Source: Treponema sp. UBA3662
GTDB lineage: Bacteria; Spirochaetota; Spirochaetia; Treponematales; Treponemataceae
Direction of reading: 5' to 3'
DNA: 11,116 nt
Assembly: GCA_002373205.1 (NCBI GenBank)
Contig: DFJV01000175.1
Location: forward strand, 1-11,116
This document shows, piece by piece, positions 1-6,172 of the stretch (position 1 is its first letter; each line of letters opens with the position of its first letter). Below the pieces are notes generated by a model that ran no database searches, was not told the DNA's origin, and saw nothing but the letters and a program-made list of their open reading frames with translations. Position numbers and translations under genes: made by a program.

Positions 1-1425
1 CTTACTATTGTTCCGGTTATTAACAAGATAGACCTTGCTTCTGCGGACATAGAAAGCGTTAAGAAGCAGATAGACCACGACCTTGGCCTTGATTCTGCCG
101 ATGCCCAGCTTGTTAGCGCAAAGACCGGGCAGGGAATTGACGACCTTATGGAAGCCATTGTTACAAAGTTCCCGCCGCCAGAGGGAGACGTAAACGCACC
201 CCTTACCGCCCTTATTTTTGACTGCCACTATGACGAATACAGGGGCGTTATTGTTCACATCCGCGTAATGGACGGAAGGGTAAAGGCAGGGGACACAATC
301 CGCCTTATGAGCAGCGGGGCAGAGTACAAGGTAGAGCAGGTTGGTCTTTTTAAAATCAAGTACGAGGAAACTTCTGCGCTTGAGGCTGGAGACGTAGGAT
401 ATATTATTGCTGGCATGAAGACTGTTGCAGACGTGCGCGTTGGCGATACTGTAACTTCTGCTACAAATCCTGCAAAAGAGCCGCTTCCCGGTTTTAAGGA
501 AGTAAAGCCTGTAGTATTCTCTTCCATTTATCCTATTGATTCAAATGATTATGAAGAGCTTAAGGAAAGCATGGAAAAGCTAAAGCTCAACGATGCTTCC
601 CTTGTTTACGAAAAGGACAATTCGCTTGCCCTTGGAAACGGATTCCGCTGCGGCTTCTTGGGCTTGCTTCATCTGGAGATTGTGCAGGAACGTCTAGAGC
701 GTGACTTTGATCAGGTTGTTATTTTTACGGCTCCTAGCGTAAAGTACCGGGTAAAGCCTGCAGGCCGCGACGAAATTTTTGTGGACAACCCGGCTGACTA
801 TCCAGAGGGAAAGATTGAAGCTTCCCAGGAACCTTACATTAAGGCTTCCATAATCACTCCTTCTGAATTCCTTGGAAGCATTATGGAGCTTTGCCGCCTT
901 AAGCGTGGTGAGCAGACAAATATGCAATACCTAGACGAAAAGCGTGTTGAGCTTACCTACCACATGCCTCTTGCAGAAATCCTCTTTGACTTTTACGACA
1001 AGCTAAAGTCTTACAGCCGCGGTTACGCAAGCTTTGACTACGAGATTACAGACTACCGCCCAACGGATCTTATAAAGATAGACATACTCATAAACGGAAA
1101 GCCTGTTGATGCCCTTGCCCAGCTCTGCTTCCGTCCCAATGCTGTTGAACATGCAAAGGTTGTGTGCGAGCGCCTTAAGGGAGAAATTACCCGCCAGCAG
1201 TTTAAGATTGCAATTCAGGGTGCAATTGGAAGCCAGATTATTGCCCGCGAAACCGTTAACCCTGTACGTAAGGACGTTCTTGCAAAGTGCTACGGCGGTG
1301 ACGTTACCCGTAAGCGTAAGCTTTTGGAAAAGCAGAAGGCCGGAAAGAAGCGTATGCTTATGGCAGGAAACGTGGAACTTCCCCAGAGCGCATTCCTTGC
1401 AGTTCTTAAAGAAAAGGAAGACTAG
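1..1425 (+). CDS. lepA: Elongation factor 4 (LepA), 3' part; 5' end outside window
   Basis: Ribosome-binding translational GTPase (EF-4), thought to act on stalled or mistranslocated ribosomes and on initiation and subunit biogenesis. The frame is open from base 1, so the start and the G1-G3 motifs lie upstream. The visible 474 residues begin just before the G4 motif NKID (residues 8-11) and include the G5 motif SAK (39-41). Domain II follows (about 57-140), then an EF-G-like domain III/V region with NGFRCGFLGLLHLEIVQERL. The LepA-specific C-terminal domain closes the protein, with FRPNAVEHAK and the conserved AGNVELPQSAFL near the end. The full family length is about 600 residues, so roughly the first 125 are missing. 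The ATG at 148 is internal and is not the start. The gene converges with the DUF115 gene. The family assignment is very secure. Confidence 0.97.
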   Translation, partial: LTIVPVINKIDLASADIESVKKQIDHDLGLDSADAQLVSAKTGQGIDDLMEAIVTKFPPPEGDVNAPLTALIFDCHYDEYRGVIVHIRVMDGRVKAGDTIRLMSSGAEYKVEQVGLFKIKYEETSALEAGDVGYIIAGMKTVADVRVGDTVTSATNPAKEPLPGFKEVKPVVFSSIYPIDSNDYEELKESMEKLKLNDASLVYEKDNSLALGNGFRCGFLGLLHLEIVQERLERDFDQVVIFTAPSVKYRVKPAGRDEIFVDNPADYPEGKIEASQEPYIKASIITPSEFLGSIMELCRLKRGEQTNMQYLDEKRVELTYHMPLAEILFDFYDKLKSYSRGYASFDYEITDYRPTDLIKIDILINGKPVDALAQLCFRPNAVEHAKVVCERLKGEITRQQFKIAIQGAIGSQIIARETVNPVRKDVLAKCYGGDVTRKRKLLEKQKAGKKRMLMAGNVELPQSAFLAVLKEKED

Positions 1426-1466
1426 GAATAAATATAAGAGTCACCCTGAACGGTTTGTAAGCGTGA

Positions 1467-1535
1467 GGTCCCTGGATCAGTCGAAGGGTGGTCCCTGAGC
1501 CAGTCGAAGGGTGGTCCCTGAGCTTGTCGAAGGGT
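1467..1535. repeat. Three tandem 23-bp REP-like repeats
   Basis: Three head-to-tail 23-bp units (1467-1489, 1490-1512, 1513-1535) share GGTCCCTG at the left and GTCGAAGGGT at the right. They differ only in the middle (GATCA, AGCCA, AGCTT). Each unit has short complementary ends (CCCT with AGGG), so each can fold into a small imperfect hairpin. The motif CCTGAGCTTGTCGAAGG resembles short palindromic intergenic repeats found in many unrelated bacterial genomes. The array starts about 40 bp past the lepA stop, in the gap between two convergent genes, where REP-like elements often lie. A further partial copy (tcaccctgaa) may lie at 1441-1450. Confidence 0.8.
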
Positions 1536-1575
1536 CGAACCATGTTTCAGTGGCTGTACTTCTTAACATATACAG

Positions 1576-1629
1576 ATTCCGAATCACACTTTGTAGCAAG
1601 TGTGTGCAAAGTGGCGTAGCGTTCGGAAT
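1576..1629. repeat. Nested inverted repeat between convergent genes, possible bidirectional terminator
   Basis: An outer inverted repeat, ATTCCGAA (1576-1583) and TTCGGAAT (1622-1629), encloses a perfect 7-bp hairpin, CACACTT (1585-1591) and AAGTGTG (1598-1604), with a 6-base loop. It lies just past the stop codon of the minus-strand DUF115 gene and downstream of lepA. The position suits transcript-end formation for both genes. There is no strong U-tract on either side, so it may instead be a dispersed palindromic element. Confidence 0.55.
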
Positions 1630-1635
1630 GACGGT

Positions 1636-3414
1636 TTATTGCTGGTCTTTTAGTATTTTTAGGAAGCTGTCTATTTCTGCCCTGACTCTTTTTAAGAAGG
1701 GGGTAGAAGTGCTTGCCCTGTTGCCGTCCGGAAAGTGCAGGAAGAGGTATTCCCTTGGCGAAAGTATGCCCTGTATTTGTCCGCTAAGGGTAGTGCCGTC
1801 TTTTTTGTATTCAGAATTTTCTCCCTTTACAAGCAAATCTTTAAGCTGTGTAAGCGCATCTTTTTCTTCTTTTAGGTAGCAGGAAATAAGCTGCTTTGAT
1901 TTTTTTCCTTCTTCAAAGTCTATTTGAATTTGCCCCGCCGAAGAATTTTTGTTTTGCAGGGATGCCACAGTCCAAACGGATGTTGCCGTGCATTTTTTTA
2001 GGTGCAGGTCTATGCCGCATTCCCCAATGTCGTAGAGGTTCTTTTGTCCGCCAAAGACTGCCGCAAAGTTTATAGCGTAACTTTCCATAATTGGGGATGA
2101 ATACATTTTGCTTTCGTCCTTGCTTTGAACGGGAAATGCCGGGGGAAGCAGGGATGCAGAATAGTTTGCCGCGCCGTTTTTTCTTGTGCAGTTTGCAAGA
2201 AGCCGCTTTGATGCCGCAACGTTTTTTGCATGTGTCCTTCCCGCTGAATATGAAAAGTCCATTCCGCTAACAAAAACGCTTGTTGCAATGCTCTGCCTTA
2301 TTACAAGTGCAAGGTAAACAGCCGTAAGCCCAACAGAGCCGAGAGGCGGTATAAGGTTTTGGATGATACCCTTTTCTTTTATTGAATCAAGGTATTGGCA
2401 CTTTGCATATTCTGATGCAAACCAGATTCTCTTTTTAAATAGGCGTGCAACCTGGGGGCGGGAACAAAGGTCTGCAAAAAGGATGATTTGCTCAAAGTCA
2501 TCTTTTGTAAAGCTTGCGTATGATTCCTGAATTGCAAACTGGCTTTCCACTGCAACGATTGCGTCTGGTCTTATTCCCCGCGCAAGAAGTGCCTGGGCTG
2601 CGGCATCCACTGCAATTGTAAAGTAGCGGCCGTCTTTTATTTCTTTTATGAGCGGAAAGTTTTCTTTTGCAAAGGTTTTGTCCAAGCTTTCTCCAGCACC
2701 AAATACGATTATTGGTTTGGAAACCATTCCCGCTGCTTTCTGCAAAAATGTGTCTGATGCAGATTCATCTGTACCAACCAAGGACAGGTTCTTGAATATG
2801 TTGTGGGAAAAAAGCCTTCCCATTTTTACGATGGTGATTCTGTTTTTCCAGTAGGAAGCAACCATCTGTTCTGCCGCGTTGCAGATGGATGTGTACCATT
2901 CCGCGTTGAACTGGGTTCCTGCGCTAAAGTCAAGCCTTAGTACGCGGCGGAAACTTCCAGTGGAAATTTTTTCGTTAAGGAATGCTTCAAATTCGTCTAG
3001 CTGGTCTGAAAAATAAAAATGAATCTTTTCCGCGTCTTTTTTTTGCCACAGCTTTTCTTTTGCAAGGCCGTAAAGATTTCTGTCTGCCTCTATTGCGCAC
3101 ACTTCTGTCTTTGCGTCTTCACCGCCATCTTTGCAGGCTGCGTCCAATGCACTTAGCAATTCTTCTGTGCCGTAGCAAAGGCATGGGGAGCATATTATTA
3201 CGATTGTGCCGGGTAAAAATTTTGTGCTTTGAATAAGGGAAAGTACAGAGCGCGTGGGATTGTATTTTGAATAAAGATAGCGCCCTTTGTAGCGGATTGT
3301 TTCTGGAGAGCCGTTGCCGGAAGAAGCCTCTGTTAGAATTTCCTCTTCGCGGCTGCTTTCCAAGGGGAGAAGGGGTTTGTTTGCCCCAACTCCCTTTTGA
3401 TTTTGTGAGTTCAA
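1636..3414 (-). CDS. DUF115 / Maf-type (motility-associated factor) glycosyltransferase family protein
   Basis: This 592-residue cytosolic-looking protein has no signal peptide or membrane segment. Its core matches the MptE-like DUF115 family: GAGESLD (239-245), then AVDAAAQALLARGIRPD (268-284) followed by a VAVE segment, GSVGLTAVYLAL (359-370), and SGMDFSYSAGRTHAK (383-397). In other bacteria this family includes Maf proteins that attach nonulosonic-acid-type sugars to flagellin, and oral treponemes have glycosylated flagellins. A flagellar-glycan role is therefore inferred here; no flagellar gene is in the window. The start is TTG at 3414. The next ATG is far downstream, and a weak CAGG motif lies 6 bases before the TTG. 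Only 10 bp separate it from the ppiD-like stop, so the two genes are probably cotranscribed. The N-terminal 230 residues are less recognisable. Confidence 0.85.
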   Translation of the reverse strand: MNSQNQKGVGANKPLLPLESSREEEILTEASSGNGSPETIRYKGRYLYSKYNPTRSVLSLIQSTKFLPGTIVIICSPCLCYGTEELLSALDAACKDGGEDAKTEVCAIEADRNLYGLAKEKLWQKKDAEKIHFYFSDQLDEFEAFLNEKISTGSFRRVLRLDFSAGTQFNAEWYTSICNAAEQMVASYWKNRITIVKMGRLFSHNIFKNLSLVGTDESASDTFLQKAAGMVSKPIIVFGAGESLDKTFAKENFPLIKEIKDGRYFTIAVDAAAQALLARGIRPDAIVAVESQFAIQESYASFTKDDFEQIILFADLCSRPQVARLFKKRIWFASEYAKCQYLDSIKEKGIIQNLIPPLGSVGLTAVYLALVIRQSIATSVFVSGMDFSYSAGRTHAKNVAASKRLLANCTRKNGAANYSASLLPPAFPVQSKDESKMYSSPIMESYAINFAAVFGGQKNLYDIGECGIDLHLKKCTATSVWTVASLQNKNSSAGQIQIDFEEGKKSKQLISCYLKEEKDALTQLKDLLVKGENSEYKKDGTTLSGQIQGILSPREYLFLHFPDGNRASTSTPFLKRVRAEIDSFLKILKDQQ

Positions 3415-3424
3415 GTAAAACCTG

Positions 3425-4939
3425 CTAGTTCTGTTCGTCGCCAGAGATGAAGTACTTGAAGTATGTTGTCATAAAGTCGTCTACAACACCGTCAAATCTT
3501 TTAAGGTTTGTCTGTGAGCAAGACTGGTCTGTCTGTGCAACGTTGGAGTCAAAGTTTGCGAGGTCTGCCGGAGCATCCTTCTGAACTCCAGTGCAGCGTG
3601 CCACGATTACGTTTGAAGCAAGAACGAATGGTTCGCTCATTTCGTCTTTCTTAAGCTTGAACATCTTTTCAAGTACGGCTTCGTTTGTAGAAAGGCCTGC
3701 AAGTTCTGCGACATCGGAAGGTGTTGTGTTGTAGAATGGAGAGTTTCCGTAGTTAACAGGGAAGGCTGCAACGTCTGCCTTTGTAATGGAGAACTTTTCG
3801 CATGCAGCGTCAAAAGAAGAAAGCTTTGCTTCGGAGATGAATGCCTTTGCGCGTTCAGAATAGAAGTTTTCGATGTAGCCCTTTTCTGAAGACTTTAGGT
3901 ATTCAAGGACTGTGTTTACGGTTGCTTCGTCTGTAAAGTCTGCTGCCTTGGCGTCAGAGTCTACGCGGAAGATTGTCCATCCGCTTTTTGTCTGTACAGG
4001 GTCAGAAACTGCACCCTTTGCGAGTGCCACAGTTTTTTCTGCGTCTTCTGCATTCTGGATTATGTTCAAGAGGCCGTAGTAATATGGAACAGAAAGCTTT
4101 CCGTCTGTGCCTGTGTAGTACTTTGTTGACTTTTCGCTGATTGCGTCGTCGAAGGTAACTTCGTTGTTCTTAATCTGCTTGCTAAGGGCCTTTATTTCGT
4201 CTTCACCGTCAAGTGTTACGGCAGAAATGTCAAGCTTTCTGAATTTGTCCGGGTTTGCCTTTCCGTACTTTGCTGCTTCTTCTGCGGGGAAGTCATTTGT
4301 GCTGAAGGCTGCAAGGTCGAATGAGCGCTTTGTGCTGTCCATTGCGGCAATAAATGATTTTTCCTTTGATGAAGCCTTAAGGCCGTACATTGGGTTGCCG
4401 GAAACTTTTGTGTCTGAACCCATAACGTCGTCGTTGTAGCGCATGAAAGCCAGGTTTGTGGCGGCTGTCTTGCGGAGTTCAGCTTTTGCGGCATCGTCTG
4501 TCTGGTTGTAGAGCTTTTCTGAGTACTTGCCGTTTTCGTCAAAGAAGCGGGGCAGGATTGCGCGGTTAACGGCATCCTTTGACGCGCTCCAGTTTGCCTT
4601 TTCCACAGCGGCAGAATATACCATTGAGCGGAGGGTTCCTTCAAATGCGCCTGTAAAAATTGAATAGTATGTGTTCTGGTTCAAGTCCTGGCCGTATGCC
4701 TTGTAAAGTTCAGCCATGTAGGAAACGCGGTCTGCAAATTCAGTGCCGGCCTTGTATTCGATTTTCTGTCCTTTGTAGGAACCGAAAACCGGTGTTCTGC
4801 CTGCATGTGAAAGCGATTCAAACAGTATGCTTCCGCCAGCAGGAATAAATACGATTGCTGAAATTACCAGGATAATTACGGCTCCTATTTTTGCGCCGTC
4901 TTTTTTTGTTTTTTTAGGAGTTGTGATTTCTTCTTCCAT
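3425..4939 (-). CDS. PpiD/SurA-like membrane-anchored peptidyl-prolyl isomerase (foldase)
   Basis: This 504-residue protein has a charged cytoplasmic tail (MEEEITTPKKTKKDGAK), one membrane helix (about 18-38) and a large extracytoplasmic part, the PpiD topology. A SurA-N-like helical region (about 60-170) precedes a divergent parvulin-type segment (about 237-328) with FDDAISEKST, a TDGKLS turn, and GAVSDPVQTKSGWTIFRV. The last is the typical 'GevS.pv.t..GyhI' end of PpiC domains. Family members act as periplasmic chaperones for outer-membrane and secreted proteins. Catalytic activity is uncertain because the domain is degenerate. The ATG at 4939 was chosen because AAGGA lies 8 bases upstream and the hydrophobic helix then sits where expected. 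The frame stays open to 5101, but that extension crosses the promoter. It is the first gene of a likely two-gene operon with the DUF115 gene. Confidence 0.82.
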   Translation of the reverse strand: MEEEITTPKKTKKDGAKIGAVIILVISAIVFIPAGGSILFESLSHAGRTPVFGSYKGQKIEYKAGTEFADRVSYMAELYKAYGQDLNQNTYYSIFTGAFEGTLRSMVYSAAVEKANWSASKDAVNRAILPRFFDENGKYSEKLYNQTDDAAKAELRKTAATNLAFMRYNDDVMGSDTKVSGNPMYGLKASSKEKSFIAAMDSTKRSFDLAAFSTNDFPAEEAAKYGKANPDKFRKLDISAVTLDGEDEIKALSKQIKNNEVTFDDAISEKSTKYYTGTDGKLSVPYYYGLLNIIQNAEDAEKTVALAKGAVSDPVQTKSGWTIFRVDSDAKAADFTDEATVNTVLEYLKSSEKGYIENFYSERAKAFISEAKLSSFDAACEKFSITKADVAAFPVNYGNSPFYNTTPSDVAELAGLSTNEAVLEKMFKLKKDEMSEPFVLASNVIVARCTGVQKDAPADLANFDSNVAQTDQSCSQTNLKRFDGVVDDFMTTYFKYFISGDEQN

Positions 4940-5015
4940 AAAGGGAATCCTTCTTTTAAAAATATTCTTGATGAAATGCCTGTCCGACTGTAGCGGCAGG
5001 ACATAAAGTAATACG

Positions 5016-5044
5016 ATTTTATCATTGTATATATTGAGTGTCAA
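5016..5044 (-). promoter_or_regulatory. Sigma70-type promoter for the ppiD-DUF115 operon
   Basis: Read on the minus strand, -35 is TTGACA (5039-5044) and -10 is TAAAAT (5016-5021), with a 17-bp spacer. Expected initiation is near 5009, giving a leader of about 70 bases before the ATG at 4939. A-tracts upstream could act as an UP element. Confidence 0.8.
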
Positions 5045-5048
5045 CAGT

Positions 5049-5063
5049 GCAAAAAGTTTTTGC
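5049..5063. promoter_or_regulatory. Perfect palindrome GCAAAAAGTTTTTGC between divergent promoters
   Basis: A 15-bp perfect palindrome with 7-base arms around a central G. It lies 4 bp upstream of the ppiD -35 box and 31 bp upstream of the tRNA -35 box. It may be an operator, or simply part of an A/T-rich UP-element region. No regulator is identified. Confidence 0.35.
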
Positions 5064-5094
5064 GAAAAAAAAATAAAAAATTTTAAAAAGTCTA

Positions 5095-5123
5095 TTGACA
5101 CAAATTATGCGTTGTGCTATATT
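5095..5123 (+). promoter_or_regulatory. Sigma70-type promoter for the tRNA genes
   Basis: A perfect -35 TTGACA (5095-5100), a 17-bp spacer and a -10 TATATT (5118-5123, 5 of 6 to consensus), with A/T-rich DNA upstream. Transcription would begin near 5130, just before the tRNA-Asp 5' end at 5135. This is the strong, short-leader arrangement expected for stable RNA. Confidence 0.88.
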
Positions 5124-5134
5124 CATAATCACAC

Positions 5135-5208
5135 GGGGGCTTAGCGAAGCTGGTTATCGCGCTGGCCTGTCACGCCGGAGACCACGGGTTCGAGCCCCGT
5201 AGCTCCCG
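5135..5208 (+). tRNA. tRNA-Asp (anticodon GTC)
   Basis: A complete 74-base cloverleaf. The acceptor stem is GGGGGCT with AGCTCCC (one G-U), and the D stem is GCGA with TCGC. The anticodon stem is CTGGC with GCCGG (one G-U) around the loop CTGTCAC, so the anticodon is GTC. The variable loop is AGACC, and the T arm is ACGGG-TTCGAGC-CCCGT. The discriminator is G, as expected for Asp. The 3' CCA is not encoded. Confidence 0.97.
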
Positions 5209-5213
5209 TATAA

Positions 5214-5244
5214 ATGCCCACTTATTCAAGTGGGTATTTTTTTT
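5214..5244 (+). terminator. Rho-independent terminator after tRNA-Asp
   Basis: The core stem is CCCACTT (5217-5223) with AAGTGGG (5228-5234) around the loop ATTC. G-U, T-A and A-T pairs extend it to about 10 bp, and a run of eight T follows (5237-5244). It begins 6 bases past the tRNA-Asp end and should separate it from the next tRNA. Confidence 0.88.
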
Positions 5245-5285
5245 GTCTGCTGAATTGCAGGCATCATTTTTTATCTACATCTTTT

Positions 5286-5358
5286 CGGGTAATAGCGCAG
5301 CTGGTAGCGCGCTACGTTCGGGACGTAGAGGTCCCCGGTTCGAATCCGGGTTACCCGA
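5286..5358 (+). tRNA. tRNA-Pro (anticodon CGG)
   Basis: A complete 73-base cloverleaf. The acceptor stem is CGGGTAA with TTACCCG, including the C1-G72 pair typical of bacterial tRNA-Pro. The D stem is GCGC with GCGC, and the anticodon arm is CTACG-TTCGGGA-CGTAG, so the anticodon is CGG. The variable loop is AGGTC, and the T arm is CCCGG-TTCGAAT-CCGGG. The discriminator is A, and no CCA is encoded. No strong promoter is visible in the 41 bases after the preceding terminator, so expression may depend on read-through or a weak promoter. Confidence 0.97.
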
Positions 5359-5367
5359 CTTTGCAAA

Positions 5368-5400
5368 GCCTACGGTTTTTCCGCAGGCCTTTTTTATTTT
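5368..5400 (+). terminator. Rho-independent terminator after tRNA-Pro
   Basis: The stem is GCCTACGG (5368-5375) with CCGCAGGC (5381-5388), with one A-C mismatch and a five-T loop. A T-rich tract follows (5390-5400). It starts 10 bases after the tRNA-Pro 3' end. Confidence 0.8.
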
Positions 5401-5411
5401 CCGGGTAAGCA

Positions 5412-5420
5412 TTGTTATGC
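5412..5420 (+). other. Core-like site TTGTTATGC, left boundary of the putative cassette
   Basis: This 9-mer is identical to the right arm of the attC-like hairpin (6128-6136). Integron integrases cut between G and TT of the GTT core, which would place the left cassette end at 5414/5415. No R''/L'' partner lies upstream (the tRNA terminator is there), so it looks like a secondary or simplified insertion site. It also overlaps a small hairpin, AGCAT-TGTT-ATGCT (5408-5421), which is an alternative explanation. Confidence 0.45.
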
Positions 5421-6130
5421 TCACTCCCGCGCTGGGGTGCATTCCGAAATAGCAGAGGATGAAAATGATTTGTAAAAAATGTGGAAGGGTGTTGTTGTCA
5501 ACAGATATCTACTGTCCTGACTGCAATGAGCCTAATACTGAATGGACGTCAGAATCAAATGTTGATCAAGCTGAGTTTATACCTTCTGCTGAAGATTTGA
5601 ATTTAGCTGCTTATGTTAGTGGAGATGCATTATCCAAAGATTTTGAATCGGGAGCATTTCTTAGTATGAAAGATTCTATGCTAGATTTTAATAAGGGCAA
5701 AGTATCTTCCTGGAACTGGTGGGCTTTCTTTCTTTCTCCGTTTTATCTTGTTTATAGAAAAAATTATGTACTTACAATAATAGCGCTTGTCTTGGCTACT
5801 GTTCTTGCAATTTTAGATAAAAGTAAAGCGTTGAAACTGATTTGTCCTATTTTGCAGGGAGTGTTTTGTAATTATTTTATGTGTCAGCGTTATGCAGATA
5901 AACTTAAAAAAGCACAAAAAAAATATCCAGATAATTTAGAAATGCAAAGAGAATACTTAGCTATAAAAGGAGGGAAAAATATAGTTCTCACAGTAATCTT
6001 AGTGGTACTATCTGTTTTTTGTACAATTCTTGCTTTAAGCAGAGTTTGATAATGTCTGGTTCTTAAAAATAAAGCATAACAAAGTTTCAATGCCGACATG
6101 CAATCAATCTGCGTGCGGTTTTTACAGTTG
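5415..6130 (+). mobile_element. Putative integron-type gene cassette carrying the DUF2628 gene
   Basis: A 716-bp unit begins TTATGC at a GTT core and ends with the G of the next GTT core. It contains one promoterless-looking gene in the plus orientation, with an attC-like hairpin 24 bp after its stop. That layout (short 5' leader, one ORF, attC at the 3' end) is the standard cassette plan. A small GC-rich hairpin (CACTCC with GGGGTG, about 5422-5439) follows the left core. No integrase gene or attI is visible, so it would be an isolated cassette or part of an integrase-less group. Chromosomal integrons with many cassettes are known in oral treponemes. Confidence 0.5.
5465..6049 (+). CDS. Zinc-ribbon DUF2628-type membrane protein
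   Basis: A 194-residue protein. It has an N-terminal zinc-ribbon knuckle pair, CKKC (3-6) and CPDC (17-20), and an acidic linker to about residue 78. It also has the DUF2628 signature WNWWAFFLSPFYLVYRKNY (83-101). Hydrophobic segments lie at about 101-117, 122-140 and 172-191. DUF2628 proteins are small inner-membrane proteins of unknown function; the ribbon probably binds Zn or acts as a contact module. ATG 5465 is preferred over ATG 5459 because GAGG (5455-5458) then sits 6 bases upstream instead of abutting the start. It opposes its right-hand neighbours in direction, follows two tRNA genes and is more AT-rich than the flanking operons. It fits the putative cassette exactly, with the attC-like site 24 bp past its stop. 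Confidence 0.82.
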   Translation: MICKKCGRVLLSTDIYCPDCNEPNTEWTSESNVDQAEFIPSAEDLNLAAYVSGDALSKDFESGAFLSMKDSMLDFNKGKVSSWNWWAFFLSPFYLVYRKNYVLTIIALVLATVLAILDKSKALKLICPILQGVFCNYFMCQRYADKLKKAQKKYPDNLEMQREYLAIKGGKNIVLTVILVVLSVFCTILALSRV

Positions 6131-6136
6131 TTATGC
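6074..6136 (+). repeat. attC-like recombination site (imperfect 63-bp hairpin)
   Basis: The outer arms GCATAACAA (6074-6082) and TTGTTATGC (6128-6136) are a perfect 9-bp inverted repeat ending in AAC/GTT cores, like attC R'' and R' boxes. An unpaired spacer of about 9 bases lies on each side. The inner stem pairs CCG (6093-6095) with CGG (6116-6118) and CATGCA (6097-6102) with TGCGTG (6110-6115), with one T-G wobble. It leaves A6096 bulged and a 7-base loop (6103-6109). Bulged base, unpaired central spacer and short terminal loop are the three hallmarks of a folded attC. It is not followed by a U-tract, which argues against a plain terminator. Confidence 0.6.
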
Positions 6137-6172
6137 GGACGCCCCACAAGGGCGCGGGGTTTAAGTAAGAAA

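Noticed and set aside
1106..1498. Plus-strand 130-residue ORF at the end of lepA
   Set aside because: It is out of frame with strongly conserved LepA C-terminal sequence and runs into the tandem repeats.
1467..1535. CRISPR array
   Set aside because: The 23-bp units are directly adjacent with no spacers, and no cas genes are present.
4940..5101. N-terminal extension of the PpiD-like frame to 5101
   Set aside because: It would run over the near-consensus promoter (5016-5044) and place a hydrophobic stretch before the cytoplasmic tail. ATG 4939 has a ribosome-binding site.
6074..6136. Ordinary intrinsic terminator for the DUF2628 gene
   Set aside because: There is no U-tract after the outer arm, and the interrupted stem with a bulge and AAC/GTT ends fits attC better. 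A terminator role cannot be fully excluded.
6098..6172. Upstream ATG at 6098 for the AT-rich hypothetical gene
   Set aside because: It lies inside the attC-like hairpin, and the extra residues translate the core site and a GC-rich hairpin.
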